This document shows positions 21,460-31,589 of a stretch of 64,000 nt of DNA, in pieces. The translations under genes were made by a program, and so were the position numbers. Under the pieces are notes generated by a model, which made no database searches, was not told where the DNA came from, and saw only the letters and a program-made list of their open reading frames with translations. The number at the start of each line of letters is the position of its first letter. The first letter of the stretch is position 1. Source of the stretch: Isoetes taiwanensis. Lineage: Eukaryota; Streptophyta; Lycopodiopsida; Isoetales; Isoetaceae. The stretch is taken from NCBI GenBank assembly GCA_021234155.1, contig JAJEKV010000008.1, positions 3,828,085 through 3,892,084 on the forward strand, read 5' to 3'.

Positions 21460-22590
21460 TTCTATGTCGTTTCAAGGATCTGGCATCTGTGGCCGAGGCA
21501 CAGGTAGAGGTGGGGCGACATGTCAAAGCAACACATGATCTTACTGAACAAGTTGAAAGCACTAATCCAGCCAGCGGTTCAGGTATTCATCAGTTTTTCT
21601 TATATATTTTGTTTATGTGTATCTCCTTTCATTAGGTTTCCAGAATGTTTTTCTTTAATACTACAGTTATTATCCGCTAAGAAGCACATGTCCTCTAATA
21701 CTTCAGTTCATATGTCCCAAGATGTATGCAAATATATGCTATGACGAGATATCTTTATTTTCTTATTTTTCTTCATGTTCTATATTGGTTCATTTCTATA
21801 TCTAGTATTTTTAGTCTTCTATAGTTAGTAGAATAGTCTTCTATAGTTAATTGTGCTTTCAGATTAAGATTAAAGTCCCTAAGCTCGGTTTCAAAGTGCG
21901 CCAAACGGGTATTTGGTGCATATATTCCAAGCATTATGTTTGTTTCTTATCTCTGGATTCTATATTGACAAACCCCTTCTTTTTTTTTTCAAAAAAAACA
22001 TACTCGCGACGCAATTTAAACTAAGTTTAAAATCTCTCAAGTTCAGTTTCAAAACGCGCCAAGCGCATTTTGTTGCATACGTTGCAAGTTAGCATATATA
22101 TTTTCGCATTTCAACATTGACATTATGCTATCATTCTGCAGGAACACAAAGGACAATCAAAAGGAAAACCAAACTCAGTCAAACATCCTTAGCCCAGAAA
22201 AAGCAAAGGACAGATGAAGACGTGACCATTATAGACCCACAGCATATGTTGATGTTAGAAGATACATCTAGAATAATAAAGGCTCATGTAGAACCTTCCT
22301 GTCCAGAAGAAGATCTTATAGAGGGGTCAGAATGGTATATCGAGATCTTCAAGACCGGTTGGAACACAGATCTGATTTTTATGTCTAGGGTAAAAGAGAC
22401 TGATCAAATGAAGAAGCAGAGAATCATTGTCACCTGCGAAGAACAGGACGATTCATATTGTTCAGTATTACTTGAAGTGGAGCAAAAAACTAAGAAGAGC
22501 CTAAAGAAGATTAATCGCTGCAGTTCTAATTGTTTTAAAGAGATTGGCCGATACCCTGTTCAAATTTGGCTGGACAGTTGGAGCCCTTGA
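21460..22590 (+). CDS. G2: unknown two-exon gene, copy A
   Basis: Exon 21,460-21,582 starts after CTTGCAG and reads VLCRFKDLASVAEAQVEVGR and HVKATHDLTEQVESTNPASG. The intron 21,583-22,141 is bounded by CAG|GTATTC and TTCTGCAG|GAACAC. Joining restores one frame across the junction into GTQRTIKRKTKLSQTSLAQK, DEDVTIIDPQHMLMLEDTSR, GSEWYIEIFKTGWNTDLIFM and ISLDSWSP-like end QIWLDSWSP, then TGA at 22,588. The protein is about 190 residues, acidic and basic in alternation, without a signal peptide. No domain is recognised. Coding sense continues beyond the TGA in the same frame (RLKEYAKGFQLYDEPSAQGP), so the stop could be premature. It lies between G1 and G3 in both copies and could be the 3' part of one larger gene with G1. 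Confidence 0.5.
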
Positions 22591-23069
22591 CGTCTAAAAG
22601 AATATGCGAAGGGCTTTCAACTGTATGACGAGCCATCAGCACAAGGCCCTCAGGTAGTGTCTACATGCAGGCATTGAAGGATAAGGAAGATGCAAGTTCT
22701 AGAGGCAGGGACACTACAGAAGTCACAGCAGGCCTTATAAGTGATGATGACAAGACAAGGCAGTTAGAGACGATGAGCAAGCTCAAAAAATATACTGACA
22801 AGTATCCACTGGGCCTTAGCTTCACTCATCCCGTCCACGTTGATAGGCTTTTCAAGTCCACTAAAGCTATTTATGTCAGCAGAAGGTACGACAAGCAGCA
22901 CTCTTGGAAATAGTTAATAGCATGATCGAAAATCCAGGGCAGGTACCAATGCCAGCAGATGTAGTGCCTTACGATACGAAGACGAGGAAGGTACTAATGT
23001 GGAACAAGCTGGATGACTTCATCAACAACCAAGACGTACATTTCATGATAATAGATGGCAGCACTCAAT
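22591..23069 (+). pseudogene. G2 continuation: further coding-like sequence, copy A
   Basis: Downstream of the G2 stop, frame 22,665-22,913 reads MQALKDKEDASSRGRDTTEV and LKKYTDKYPLGLSFTHPVHV, then a one-base shift at YDKQ. It continues ALLEIVNSMIENPGQVPMPA, YDTKTRKVLMWNKLDDFINN and HFMIIDGSTQ before TAA at about 23,069. The same peptide order is present in copy B with damage at nearly every CAG/CTG. This is probably the C-terminal part of the G2 product. Confidence 0.4.
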
Positions 23070-23981
23070 AAAGCTCAGAAGGTTCTGATTCGGAAGGCAC
23101 AGAATACTGGAAATCAGCTATTCTATAGGCTGTACTCAGTCAGCTATCTTCTTGCATTTTAAGTTATTTTTTATTATTCTTATAGAAAATTGCCTAGGGC
23201 ACTCCATTGCATTGGCAAAGAATTGATGGGCACGACATTGCATTAGCTTGAAATTAATGGTGAACTTTGAAAATTTTGTAACATGTTTATAAAAATGTCA
23301 CTCACGTCTATGATAAAGCTGTGCACTCCACGTGGTTGATTAAGTGTAGTGTTGGCATTAAAAGTGGACTTTGGATGTTTTGTAGCACATTCATAAAAAT
23401 GTGGCATGTCTATAGGGTATGACATTTATGATTATCTAAACTGGGTTTACATATCTTCACCAACATCTATGAAGTAACAAACTCAAGTTGATTGAATTCC
23501 AAAGATGTTGTTTATGTTTTGAAATCCCCAAGTGCTTATGCGTTGTTTGTTCTTGTGCTTTGAATGCCATCACAAAAGAGCTCTGCTATAAATACCAAAA
23601 CTACCATGGTTGATCCATTGGTCATCAATATCTCTTAGTAAACATGATCACCAATTCTGTTGTTTGCATAAACAATGGCTGCACAAATCAAACCCCATTG
23701 CAGCAACTGCACAAAATTATTGCCTTGTCATTACTTAGACCATTAGGAAAAATTAAAATAAAACCTAAAAGCTGGAGATGTCACAACTATACAGATCTTT
23801 ATGAAAAATACAGGTCTTACAAATGTTCTTAAGATATATCTATAATTAGACAAATCAAATTGTAACAAATTGGCTAGAACAAACATGTGTAGTAATGCAA
23901 CAGCTCGAAGCAGTGACGTTGATGCCACAATGTTAATTGATTTCTCATATAGAACATATTCTCCAAATGTGAGAATACAGA
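23070..23981. other. Spacer, no supported gene
   Basis: AT-rich, repeated in copy B at 59,670-60,600. It includes two similar segments about 95 bases apart around GACTTTG(G)ATGTTTTG / GAACTTTGAAAATTTTG with CATAAAAATGTC. Short frames only. Confidence 0.35.
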
Positions 23982-24302
23982 TTAATCATTATTAAAGCTA
24001 TGAACTAAGAGTCTATAAACATAGCACAACATGAAGTTATTTGCAGAGTTATTTGCAGATTTAGAAGATGGAGGTCTGCCATGATGGGTAAAGCTTTTCT
24101 GGCGCCAAAATAATGCCTCAGTTTTAGAGTTTCCGTAAGAGAGGATTGAGACAACTTCACTACGGAATTTGGGAGTGATTACGATGTATAAATAATCAAA
24201 GTAAAAAACAAATGCCAAATTGCCAAGTGCTAAGTTGCTTATATCAGATGGAACCCTATAGTTTGTGCCTTTCAGCAATGTTGTAGCTAAGAATATGGGC
24301 AT
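23982..24302 (-). pseudogene. Minus-strand open frame near the 3' end of G3, copy A
   Basis: This 106-codon minus frame includes NLALGNLAFVFYFDYLYIVI, a hydrophobic segment, then KFRSEVVSILSYGNSKTEAL. Copy B (60,602-60,898) keeps the first 60 residues and then shifts frame by one base. It could be a 3' exon of G3 or an incidental frame; no family is recognised. Confidence 0.25.
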
Positions 24303-24987
24303 GACAATAGCAATGTAGTAAATATGGCAACATCGAGGTGATAGTCCAGTACATCAGACAGAAAATGCTACATGTGCAAATACATTATATTGTTTAGGTG
24401 CAAATTATTGCAGATATAGAAGAAAGTGTTAGATCCAAGATCCAAGAACATGCAGATTAAGATCTAGGAAAGGGTTGCTGGACCATTTTAAAATATGCTT
24501 ACCTTCAAACATACTGCATGTTGTTTAATGAGGCCTGTAGCATATGCATGGACCATACATCAAATGTATTCTTGAAATCATTACCGCAAAAGGAAGCCTG
24601 CACAATTATCTATGATAGTGCCATCAAGATCAAACTTTTTTATGTCTTTCTCACATAAGTAGGTCTTACATAAGGCTTTTGTGTTTCTGTTTCACTAAAT
24701 CAAGCTCATCAAAAAGAAGAAAACAGGAAGAATGACATGCAAGTAACTAGTACAATGCTCTTATGCGGAATTCTCCATTATAAAAGAATGGTCACTACAT
24801 GATGATATAATGCTGAAAAATAACAGAGAAGAGTTGGCAAGTGCAGAGATACCGTGAGAGATATTTATCTGTATGTTAAAGCTCCCTTTAGGCATACATC
24901 TGGAGCGCAGTAGCAACAACAAAAGACTGCAAGCAAATCCGCAATAGCTTCTTCTACCTGCTAAGATTTGTTTTAACCTTATCCATA

Positions 24988-25430
24988 TTAGAAGCAAAGA
25001 GGTTGGATGGCAGAGATTAAGAGAAGTACCAAAAAATCCTAGAAATATAGCTCCTAGCAACTCCGTAGTAGTGTGCCATCCTGTTTTCTATTCCGCCTAA
25101 ATCGGCTCAGGCAGTCTTTCACTTCCAATGTCGATCCATTCCGGATTATTCTGTTTGATTAAGGATTTCAAATGATCGGCACCACTGTAACGATGAGATA
25201 AAAGGGTTAAAAATCAGTGATAAGTAAAAAAATGGTAAAGGGAAATAATAAGCATACTTGCATAGCCGTGAAAATGGAAAGACTCCATCGCGATAGCAGG
25301 CTCCACCGTTGAAAGCTCGGGATAGCTCGGGAAGTGGCTCCTATCGTAAGAAAGAAAGCCTAAACAAAGGTTAGTTGGAAGAAAGAGCAAGATGATGTCA
25401 CGTGGCCAGAATAAATCTAAACCGTCCAAA
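24988..25430 (-). pseudogene. G3: unknown gene fragment with C-terminal membrane segment, copy A
   Basis: Minus-strand exon 25,184-24,988 follows a TCGTTACAG|TGG acceptor and reads GADHLKSLIKQNNPEWIDIG, SERLPEPI, stop, AE, stop, KTGWHTTTELLGAIFLGFLV, LLLISAIQPLCF, then TAA. The last 25 residues form a good transmembrane helix, as in a tail-anchored protein. The preceding exon (from 25,258 up to about 25,430) ends at AA|GTATGC and joins in phase as FPFSRLCN-GADHLK. Both internal stops are TAG and would be Gln if CAG, the classical result of C-to-T change at a methylated CHG site; both copies share them. No family is recognised. Confidence 0.4.
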
Positions 25431-25502
25431 TTAGGACGTGGTCCACTACTCGCATTAAAACATTATAATATAAGATTGTTGCCACGTGGCGGGGTGCCAT
25501 TG
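25399..25502. promoter_or_regulatory. Candidate bidirectional promoter with two G-boxes and a CCAAT box, copy A
   Basis: CACGTGG occurs at 25,399-25,405 and again inside the palindrome GCCACGTGGC at 25,483-25,489, followed by GCCATTGGTC (inverted CCAAT) near 25,497. They lie between the minus-strand G3 and plus-strand G4. All three are conserved in copy B (62,014; 62,090; about 62,103) despite an 8-9 base indel between them. G-boxes bind plant bZIP and bHLH factors. Confidence 0.4.
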
Positions 25503-25821
25503 GTCAGGCTGGATCTATGGCCCCCTGGCTTTAAGGTTAAATCTCAGCCATTGAGATTGAGAAATGCCGAACAATGCTTGGCATCTCTCTCTTTAAAATC
25601 CTATTATCAACCCTTTTAATTTGGGTTTATCTGTTATGGCCAAAAACATTTTTGGTATTTTTTTGAGGTTGATTTTCTAAGGTTTAAAGAATTTTGTATG
25701 CCGGGAAAAAAAACTGATTAGCCAAAAATCAAATGAAAAATATTTAGTATGATTTTGCGGTTTCGATATTTCTGATTTTCCCCTTCCCTCCCCTCAGGCG
25801 CCACCGCCTAGCACCTGCGCC

Positions 25822-27201
25822 ATGGCCGACATCACGTAGTTAGCCCAGGGGGATAGCACAAGCAACAGGCAGAAGCCCCACAGAGCCACGAGATCCACAG
25901 CACGGTATCAGTTTAGCTTCATGGTACAGGATCCAAGCAGCCCTTGCAGCCACGGCCTTGAACCCAGGACCAGGAATCGGATGCAGCTAACAGCATAAGC
26001 GGCTTGGTCAAGAGGCGATTCGTCAGAGGAGACTCGGCCCCCCCGGATCGGGTTCCCAGCCACGGATTTTCGCTACGTACATATTGTGCTTGGCCACGGG
26101 AGGCGGACTTGCCCAAAGAACGAACTTCTTCGCCCCTCCTTTTACACCCGGCTGCTCTCTGCAGATCCGGCTATATCACGCTCGTCCAGGCTACCTGCTC
26201 CTCTTCTCGCATCTGGCAGTTCGCTGGCTTTGCTTTGGTTTCCAGTTACTTTCTCCAGTACATTAGGTTGGGCTTTGCTATTGATTTACTTTCCTATTCA
26301 TGTCCAATGCTTTCCTATTGATTTGCTTTGGTCCTGTTGATTTGCTTTGATCTTGCCTATTGATTTGCTTAGATCTAATTCGCTTTGGTCTGCCTTGCCC
26401 ATACATTATGCTGGGCCTATTAATTTGCTTTGACTTGCCTTGTTGCATTGGTTTGCTCTGTCCTCCTCCTGCATCCTTGCTCGCTTCACGTTCCTTCCTC
26501 AGTTGCGGCCTAGTAAAGCGTCAGCATGACCCGGAAGATTAAGCGCATGGCTAGGGAGACCCGCAAATCAAAGAACCTGATTCAGGCACCCGCGTCAGGC
26601 TTTGACAAACCCTATGACCCCACAATTGAGCCATACCTTCAGGCAGCCCCCTTCTTTGGGCCCCAGCGTCCCATCCTGACCCATCTTTCCGGTGCATCTT
26701 TAGCTGCGGCCTTGGACATGATTGATGCTCAGCTCCGTTTGCCTTCGTGGATACTTGCCAGATCCACACGGTCCGCTCTACCGTTACTCTCACGAGACGC
26801 GTACGCTCGATTGCCACTAGAAGGCTGGGTACAACTTCTTGAGTTATTGCTACAGTCTGCGGGGCACAGCTCAGCCAGTCACAATAATGTTTCACCAGTG
26901 TCTAGCACAGGGCCCTCGCCTGACCATGTGAGTGCTATGCCTGCGGCCGATGCTATGCCTGGGACTGATGAACCGGTCTCAACGCCCGCCTGACCTCAGC
27001 TTAAGGATTTGTTGCCCACTGCCCATGCCGAGGTCCCGCCTTCTGAGTTTGGTAGTGCCACAAGAACATGCATTGCCCCTGACCTTGCGTATTGTAGGTC
27101 CGAAAGAGACGGGTAACTCGCCGCTACGAGATGAGGTTGCCTCTTTTTTTTCAGTCAGTGATGCACATACCGCCGGAATGCATCCGTTCGGCCAAATTTG
27201 A
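25822..27201 (+). pseudogene. G4: unknown protein gene with long leader, copy A
   Basis: The leader holds a tiny uORF (ATG 25,822, MADIT, TAG 25,837) and CT-rich TTGATTTGCTTTG repeats at 26,270-26,440. The main frame starts at ATG 26,526 (GTCAGCATGACC) and reads MTRKIKRMARETRKSKNLIQ, KPYDPTIEPYLQAAPFFGPQ, LTHLSGASLAAALDMIDAQL and LPLEGWVQLLELLLQSAGHS, then a Pro/Ser-rich tail. The frame stops at 26,991 where copy B has an open CACAGCCT. After that stop, LKDLLPTAHAEVPPSEFG continues, and after a one-base shift ALPLTLRIVGPKETGN runs to 27,201. The N-terminus is basic, so nuclear or organellar targeting is possible. No domain is recognised. Confidence 0.45.
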
Positions 27202-27290
27202 GCAGCACGGCCCGGCTTGCCCCCATCATCTCTTGGTCTGTTTTGATGCTCTTTCCAGCTACACATCTTACGGCATGGCAATCATTTGAA
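27140..27290 (+). pseudogene. Additional exon-like segment downstream of G4
   Basis: After a pyrimidine tract and TTTCAG at 27,143-27,155, the plus strand reads SVMHIPPECIRSAKFEQHGP and CPHHLLVCFDALSSYTSYGM before TGA. It then continues as REPPSTRSEDLTP in the same frame. The acceptor and the open frame suggest a further exon of G4. Copy B lacks this part because a retrotransposon interrupts it at 63,698. Confidence 0.35.
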
Positions 27291-27629
27291 GGGAACCACC
27301 TTCTACTCGCTCAGAAGATTTGACCCCAAAGACGCCTTTGCAAAAAGCGTAAAAAAGAACTATGTCGAAGTAATGGAGGCTCGGCAGTGTATAGGGGAGG
27401 CCGCTATCATTCGGGGATCGGGTCGGCTGATCCGGCTCAAGATATAAATACCCCGGTTTCGGGATCCCGGAGCTAGAGATCCCGGCCTCCTCGGAATCCC
27501 CGTGCATTCTCGACAGATCCGTCGGGGACCCCACGTTTTCATTGACATATGCGACACATGCGAGGTCGATGCGCCGCCGTCCGAAACCCGTCGAATCTCT
27601 GCCCGCCCGGAGAGATCCCTCCCTCGAAT

Positions 27630-28176
27630 CACGCTCGGTGATCCCCTCCTCCCGGGATCCGCGAGGGCCCTGGTCGATATCCTCTCCCCGATATGCCGTG
27701 GTGATCCCCACCTCCGGATCACATCCATGGCAGGGCCGTGATCCCATCCTCCGGGATCACGCCCCCCACGCCCCCCCTTATCCACCACGGGCGCTGGTGA
27801 TCCCGTCTCCTGAATCACGGCCAGCGGAATCGGTTGTGATCCCCCTCCCGGATCACACCACCGGCGACGCCCGTTATCCGCCAGTTGATCCGCCTCAGGG
27901 ATCCCACGTCCGCGGGCTGACCTGCCCGATATGCCCGCGATGTCCCGCCACGCTGTGGTGGTGATCCCGCCCTCCGGGATCCCAGGTCCGGGGCTGACCT
28001 GGCCGTCACGCCATGTCATGTGCCAAGGTGTTCATGAGTGATGCCGCCCTCCGGGATCCCACGCCTGGGGCTGACCTCCCCGATGTGGCACGCTGTTCGC
28101 CAAGGTGTTCGCCACGCTGCGCTAAGGTGTTTGCCACGGTGTTCGTGGAGTGATCCTGCCCTCCCGGATCCCACGT
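27630..28176. repeat. GATCCC-hairpin array, block 2
   Basis: Nine units of GTGATCCC-(N)CCTCCGG-GATC(AC/CC) lie near 27,640, 27,700, 27,738, 27,793, 27,836, 27,887, 27,961, 28,040 and 28,152, spaced irregularly by about 40-110 bases. The spacers are GC-rich (CACGTCCG, GGCTGACCTG) and differ from the AT-rich spacers of block 1, although the hairpin core is the same. R1 follows immediately. This is probably the subterminal repeat array of a DNA transposon whose end is R1. Confidence 0.7.
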
Positions 28177-28332
28177 CCGCGGCTGACGTGGGCCGTCAAA
28201 TCGCGACCATCGGTTATCCGCCCTCGAATCACGTCCTTGCAATTACGCGCCGTCCCACGTGGTAGCATCGGCTGGGCCTTTCAAATTTAAGGGCTGGCGA
28301 CTGATTATTACGCCGTATGTTGCCAATAATGT

Positions 28333-28511
28333 GGTGCCAATGTAGACAAGTGATTCTGAGGAGGGAATTCCCATGCTTCCTGAGTGCAATTTTTGATTGC
28401 TGCACCACCTCTGCCCCATTTTCTCGAGAGGAGAGGGTCCGATTCAAAGCGGCCAGAGCCTTGCCGCGGTCTCTCGATCTGAATGGCCGTAGTTACTTTG
28501 ACTTGCATAAG
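28333..28511. repeat. R1 repeat, copy 2, ending at a sequence junction
   Basis: It matches 50-208. Immediately after it (from about 28,505) the sequence becomes that of 17,208 onward (TTAATTGGATAATGGAATAG-like), so R1 ends exactly where the retroelement 3' end begins. This is the junction between the first and second duplicated units. Confidence 0.65.
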
Positions 28512-28691
28512 TTAATTGATAATGGAATAGTACAGTAATGTCTTAAACATTACCTAGAATAATTCTAATAATTGTGTAAGTATAATAATAATAAATTGTA
28601 TGCATCAAGTTGATTACAAAAGTTAAGAAGATCCCAAGGTGGGGAGACCCCACGATGCCGCTGGACAAAGATCATTTCAAGGTGGGGAGAA
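28512..28691 (+). other. Truncated retroelement 3' end with PPT before LTR2
   Basis: This repeats 17,213-17,394: TAATGTCTTAAACATTACC, TGCATCAAGTTGATTAC, GATCCCAAGGTGGGGAG and the PPT CATTTCAAGGTGGGGAGAA. Only about 185 bases of the internal region are left. Confidence 0.7.
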
Positions 28692-29439
28692 TGTGACGTT
28701 CCAAAGACAAGATTATACGGTCCTAAGACGTATCTTCGTACTACTTCTAAACGCTGCATACCACCATTCGACCGGTGCGGTAGCGTGTAGCCGAAAGCAG
28801 TAGCACCCTAGGGGCAACTTGCAAGATGTGTGCATTTAGTTATGGGCACAATTGCCCATAATGCACACTTTATCCATGTGTGTGTCAATGTGTACACATT
28901 TATCCATGTGTACACATTTACCCATGTGGATATCCTAGGCCACTTATTTAATATAAGTGGGGCCACATCCAATTATCCCACATGCCTAAAGGGGATAATG
29001 GGAACCCTAGCCCTAACCCTTTGTCTATATAGGTTAAGGAAACCCTAACTTGCCATTTTTTTGTCCATAGGGTTTTAGGGGCTCGCTTTTGCTTGCTCCA
29101 GAGTCAAAAACGCATCCCAGACTCGCCCGAACCAACCAGCTCGTTAGTTTCCCAATCTAGCTTCATCTTCTAGCAGCAGAGCAGGATGGTCGAGTTCAAA
29201 GCAGGAGGAGCGAGTCAGGGATCAGGTATTTCGTCAATTTAATAGCCTAAACCGTCCTCCAATCATCGAGTCAGTAGGTTTAGCCTATTAAATTGCCCAT
29301 AGCAGCCATCTAGATCTCTAGATACCAAGCTCTAACTAAAGAACCTAACTCTATGATATAGATTAGATCTTGTTCTTTAGTTCTTCTGTGATATGTATGA
29401 TGATGTATCTCTGTGGACTCATTGTATTGGGAAGGGGGG

Positions 29440-30468
29440 TAAAAGCATGTTAGGGTGTGCCTTAAAAAGTATCATTTAGGGACTAAAAAGGTACCCAAAA
29501 AGGTAGCCAGCTCTAGGTACTGGGTACCTGTGTAAGATCTCAATAGAAGCTACGTTTTAGAATTGTTGTATTTATTTTGGCCTCCAATAGCATTACCTTT
29601 ATCTTAACGTTGAATATTAACATGACATTGACTTTTATTTTAGATTTTTGAGTTAGTTTTAATGAAAAGAAAATTAAAAAAGTACCCAATTCTAAAGTAC
29701 CTAGTGTATGCGGGGATAGGTTCAATACTGTATAACGCTTTATACGCTAATAATGTATTTTTCGCTTGATACGGGCACAAATTTGACGTTTAATACGCCA
29801 AAAATACGGCTAAAAAATTTCTGGCGTCGAAAACTTCGCGTAGTTTAAAACAACCGTTTAAACTACGCTGAAGTCCTGGTTCGCGTAGTTTAAACAAGAT
29901 TTTTCGCCACGCCAACCCAGAAATAGTTTCGCAGAAGCGAAATGAACTGTTTAAACTTTACCGAAAACATCTTCGCGTAGTTTAAACAAATCAACCGGCG
30001 TAGTTTAACGCCTCGAAATATATATAGAAAACTTCGCAGTTTAAAACTTCGCCAAACTATATCCCGAACCGCCCTCCTTCGTAGTTTAAACGCAAGAATG
30101 TTTACGCCAACAAAAAGTTTCGCAAGTAGTTTAACCTTATACTTCGCCACGCCGAAAAGAGTTTCGCTGTAAGCGAAGCATTAAGGCTTCTTTACGCCGT
30201 AAAGTCGGGCGAGGGATTCGCTGTAGTTTAAAATTAGACTTCGCTACGCCGAAGAAAGTTCAAGAAGCGGGGTTTAAGCTTTACGCCGAACTTTTTTCCG
30301 GGCCGGGCGAAAAGTATTAAATACAAAAAAATCGCATTTTCCCAAAATACGTATTTTTGCACTTTATACGCCCCGAAAAAATAGTTTCATACGCATTTAA
30401 CCTATCCCCGAAAGTGTATGTACTTTTGCAGGTTCCAAAAGTGGTACACCCTAACATGCTTTCACCCA
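29440..30468. mobile_element. 1.03-kb TIR element inserted in LTR2
   Basis: Termini TAAAAGCATGTTAGGGTGTG and CACCCTAACATGCTTTCACC are inverted repeats with few mismatches. They are flanked by GGGGGG on both sides, and the uninterrupted LTRs read GAAGGGGG(G)TAGAGACC there. There is no coding capacity apart from the second element inside it. The superfamily is uncertain; the G-run makes the exact target duplication ambiguous. Confidence 0.75.
29711..30410. mobile_element. 700-bp foldback-type element nested inside the TIR element
   Basis: Ends CGGGGATAGGTT and AACCTATCCCCG are perfect 12-bp inverted repeats. The flanks read TAGTGTATG and AAGTGTATG, an 8-9 bp target duplication as in Mutator-like or hAT elements. 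The interior is filled with CGCGTAGTTTAAAC-type words, TTTCGC and TTTACGCC in both orientations. No protein is encoded. Confidence 0.75.
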
Positions 30469-31360
30469 GGGGGGTAGAGACCCTAAAGCCTGGTAGTTGA
30501 TGCTCCTAGCTAGCCTCTTTAGCACACTGTAAATTCGGCCTGTGTACAAGAACCACACCTGGTTGTGGGTGAAGGGGCCAGACTGGCTTATAAGGAGGTT
30601 CGTGTTCTGACTCTTGAATGATCCCTCTGGTGTGTAAGGCCCACCGGGGATCACTGTGGACTCCCTGTGGACTAGGTCTAATGGCTTGCCACTGAGTGTG
30701 GGCAAGGCATGGGCTCGACACCCGTGGAGTGATGCGTCACTCTCCATTGGGTTCAAGTCGAATAAGGGCAGTGGCCCTCTAGTCACCTTGAGTCAGCATG
30801 TAGATCTCTGGAGGGAGTGATCCCTACCTGCCCCATCGGAACTGGGGAGATGTAACCCAGGAATAGCCCCTTTGGCTATGCATCTGGCGGGCTATAGTCA
30901 GGTCCCAACACTCTTCAACCTACTCTGCAAAGTGTGCACAGGAGGGGCGGATGGAGTGGACTACCCTAAGCCATGTTCATATGCCAGCCAAATCCATTTG
31001 CCATGAATTCTGTCTGCAATGATCTCTGGAGACCCAAGCCGTCAGTCATTTCCTTGAGTCTGAGCCTTGGGTAGGATTCCCTATGTGATGTGCTGATCTT
31101 TGTCTATGCAGATATGTGATGAGCCATCCTTCGAGGTGGTATGTGATGCTGATGTATGTACTACTGACATGTATATTGCGCTTCCGCAGCTAGGTAGGCC
31201 CTGAGGGAGACAGGGTAAATGACCCCTTCATTCTTCCCACTTGAACTCTTCAAGGTTGCAGTGATACATGGAGGGCCCTATATTAGCACCGAAATGGTAT
31301 GGGGATGAACTCCTGTTTGTATACCGGTGAGTGCACCGTGATATGAGTAGGGACGCCACA

Positions 31361-31589
31361 AATACAGACAAGAGTAAGAGCACCAAGTCAAGGAAAAAAA
31401 GGGAGATGAAATGGGAGATCTTATGAAGCCCCCTATTGTACCCAAGGATGCCTACAAGATAATATTTGCTTCCTCGACCGTGTCCGGATAAATGGAATGA
31501 ATTCTCGATGCCTATGTGGAGAGGAAGTTGCCTAATTCACAAGGCAGATTTCCCTCCGCCGATACATCAATATTCGATCCGGTCTTCGC
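31361..31589 (+). pseudogene. Start of G1, second unit, cut by the LTR3-LTR4 element
   Basis: It matches 19,132-19,358 (AATACAGACAAGAGTAAG..., CAAGATAATATTTGCTTC, CAAGGCAGATTTCC) and stops where LTR3 starts. The matching sequence resumes at 55,999 after LTR4, so G1 was split by the insertion. Confidence 0.75.

Larger units (their letters stand above)
3397..27087 (+). repeat. Copy A of a ~16-kb duplicated unit (partner 47,571-63,699)
   Basis: Collinear similarity to copy B starts at CCTCAAATTAGGCTAG (3,398 / 47,572) and runs to CCCCTGACCTTG (27,087 / 63,699). The order of blocks is the same: retroelement 3' internal region, PPT, LTR, G1, hairpin, G2, G3, G4. Copy A exceeds copy B mainly by the 7.2-kb Helitron at 7,927-15,141. 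The LTRs at the equivalent place (LTR1 and LTR4) belong to different subfamilies. Differences elsewhere are small and cluster at CAG/CTG sites. Copy A ends where its sequence continues into further coding-like sequence, while copy B is cut there by another retrotransposon. Confidence 0.85.
28692..31360 (+). mobile_element. LTR2, interrupted by a nested TIR element
   Basis: It starts TGTGACGTTCC and ends GGACGCCACA, same subfamily as LTR1. It keeps CTG where LTR1 shows CCG or TCG, for example CCTGG against CCCGG and CACCTGGTT against CACCGGGTT. The insertion at 29,440-30,468 accounts for its extra length. Its right flank, AATACAGACAAGAG, is the same as that of LTR1. Confidence 0.8.

Noticed and set aside
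24792-24815. CACTACATGATG as a CACTA terminus paired with 3,172
   Set aside because: Lies inside a region conserved between copies A and B with no inverted partner or target duplication; resemblance to CACTACATCAT is short.
27268-28019. Long minus-strand frames of 159 and 219 codons over the hairpin array
   Set aside because: Gly/Arg-rich translation of the repeated GATCCC-CCTCC units; frames on both strands are open only because of repeat composition.
29890-30150. 86-codon minus frame in the nested element
   Set aside because: Made of repeated GTTTAAAC words (FKLRR-like), not a gene.
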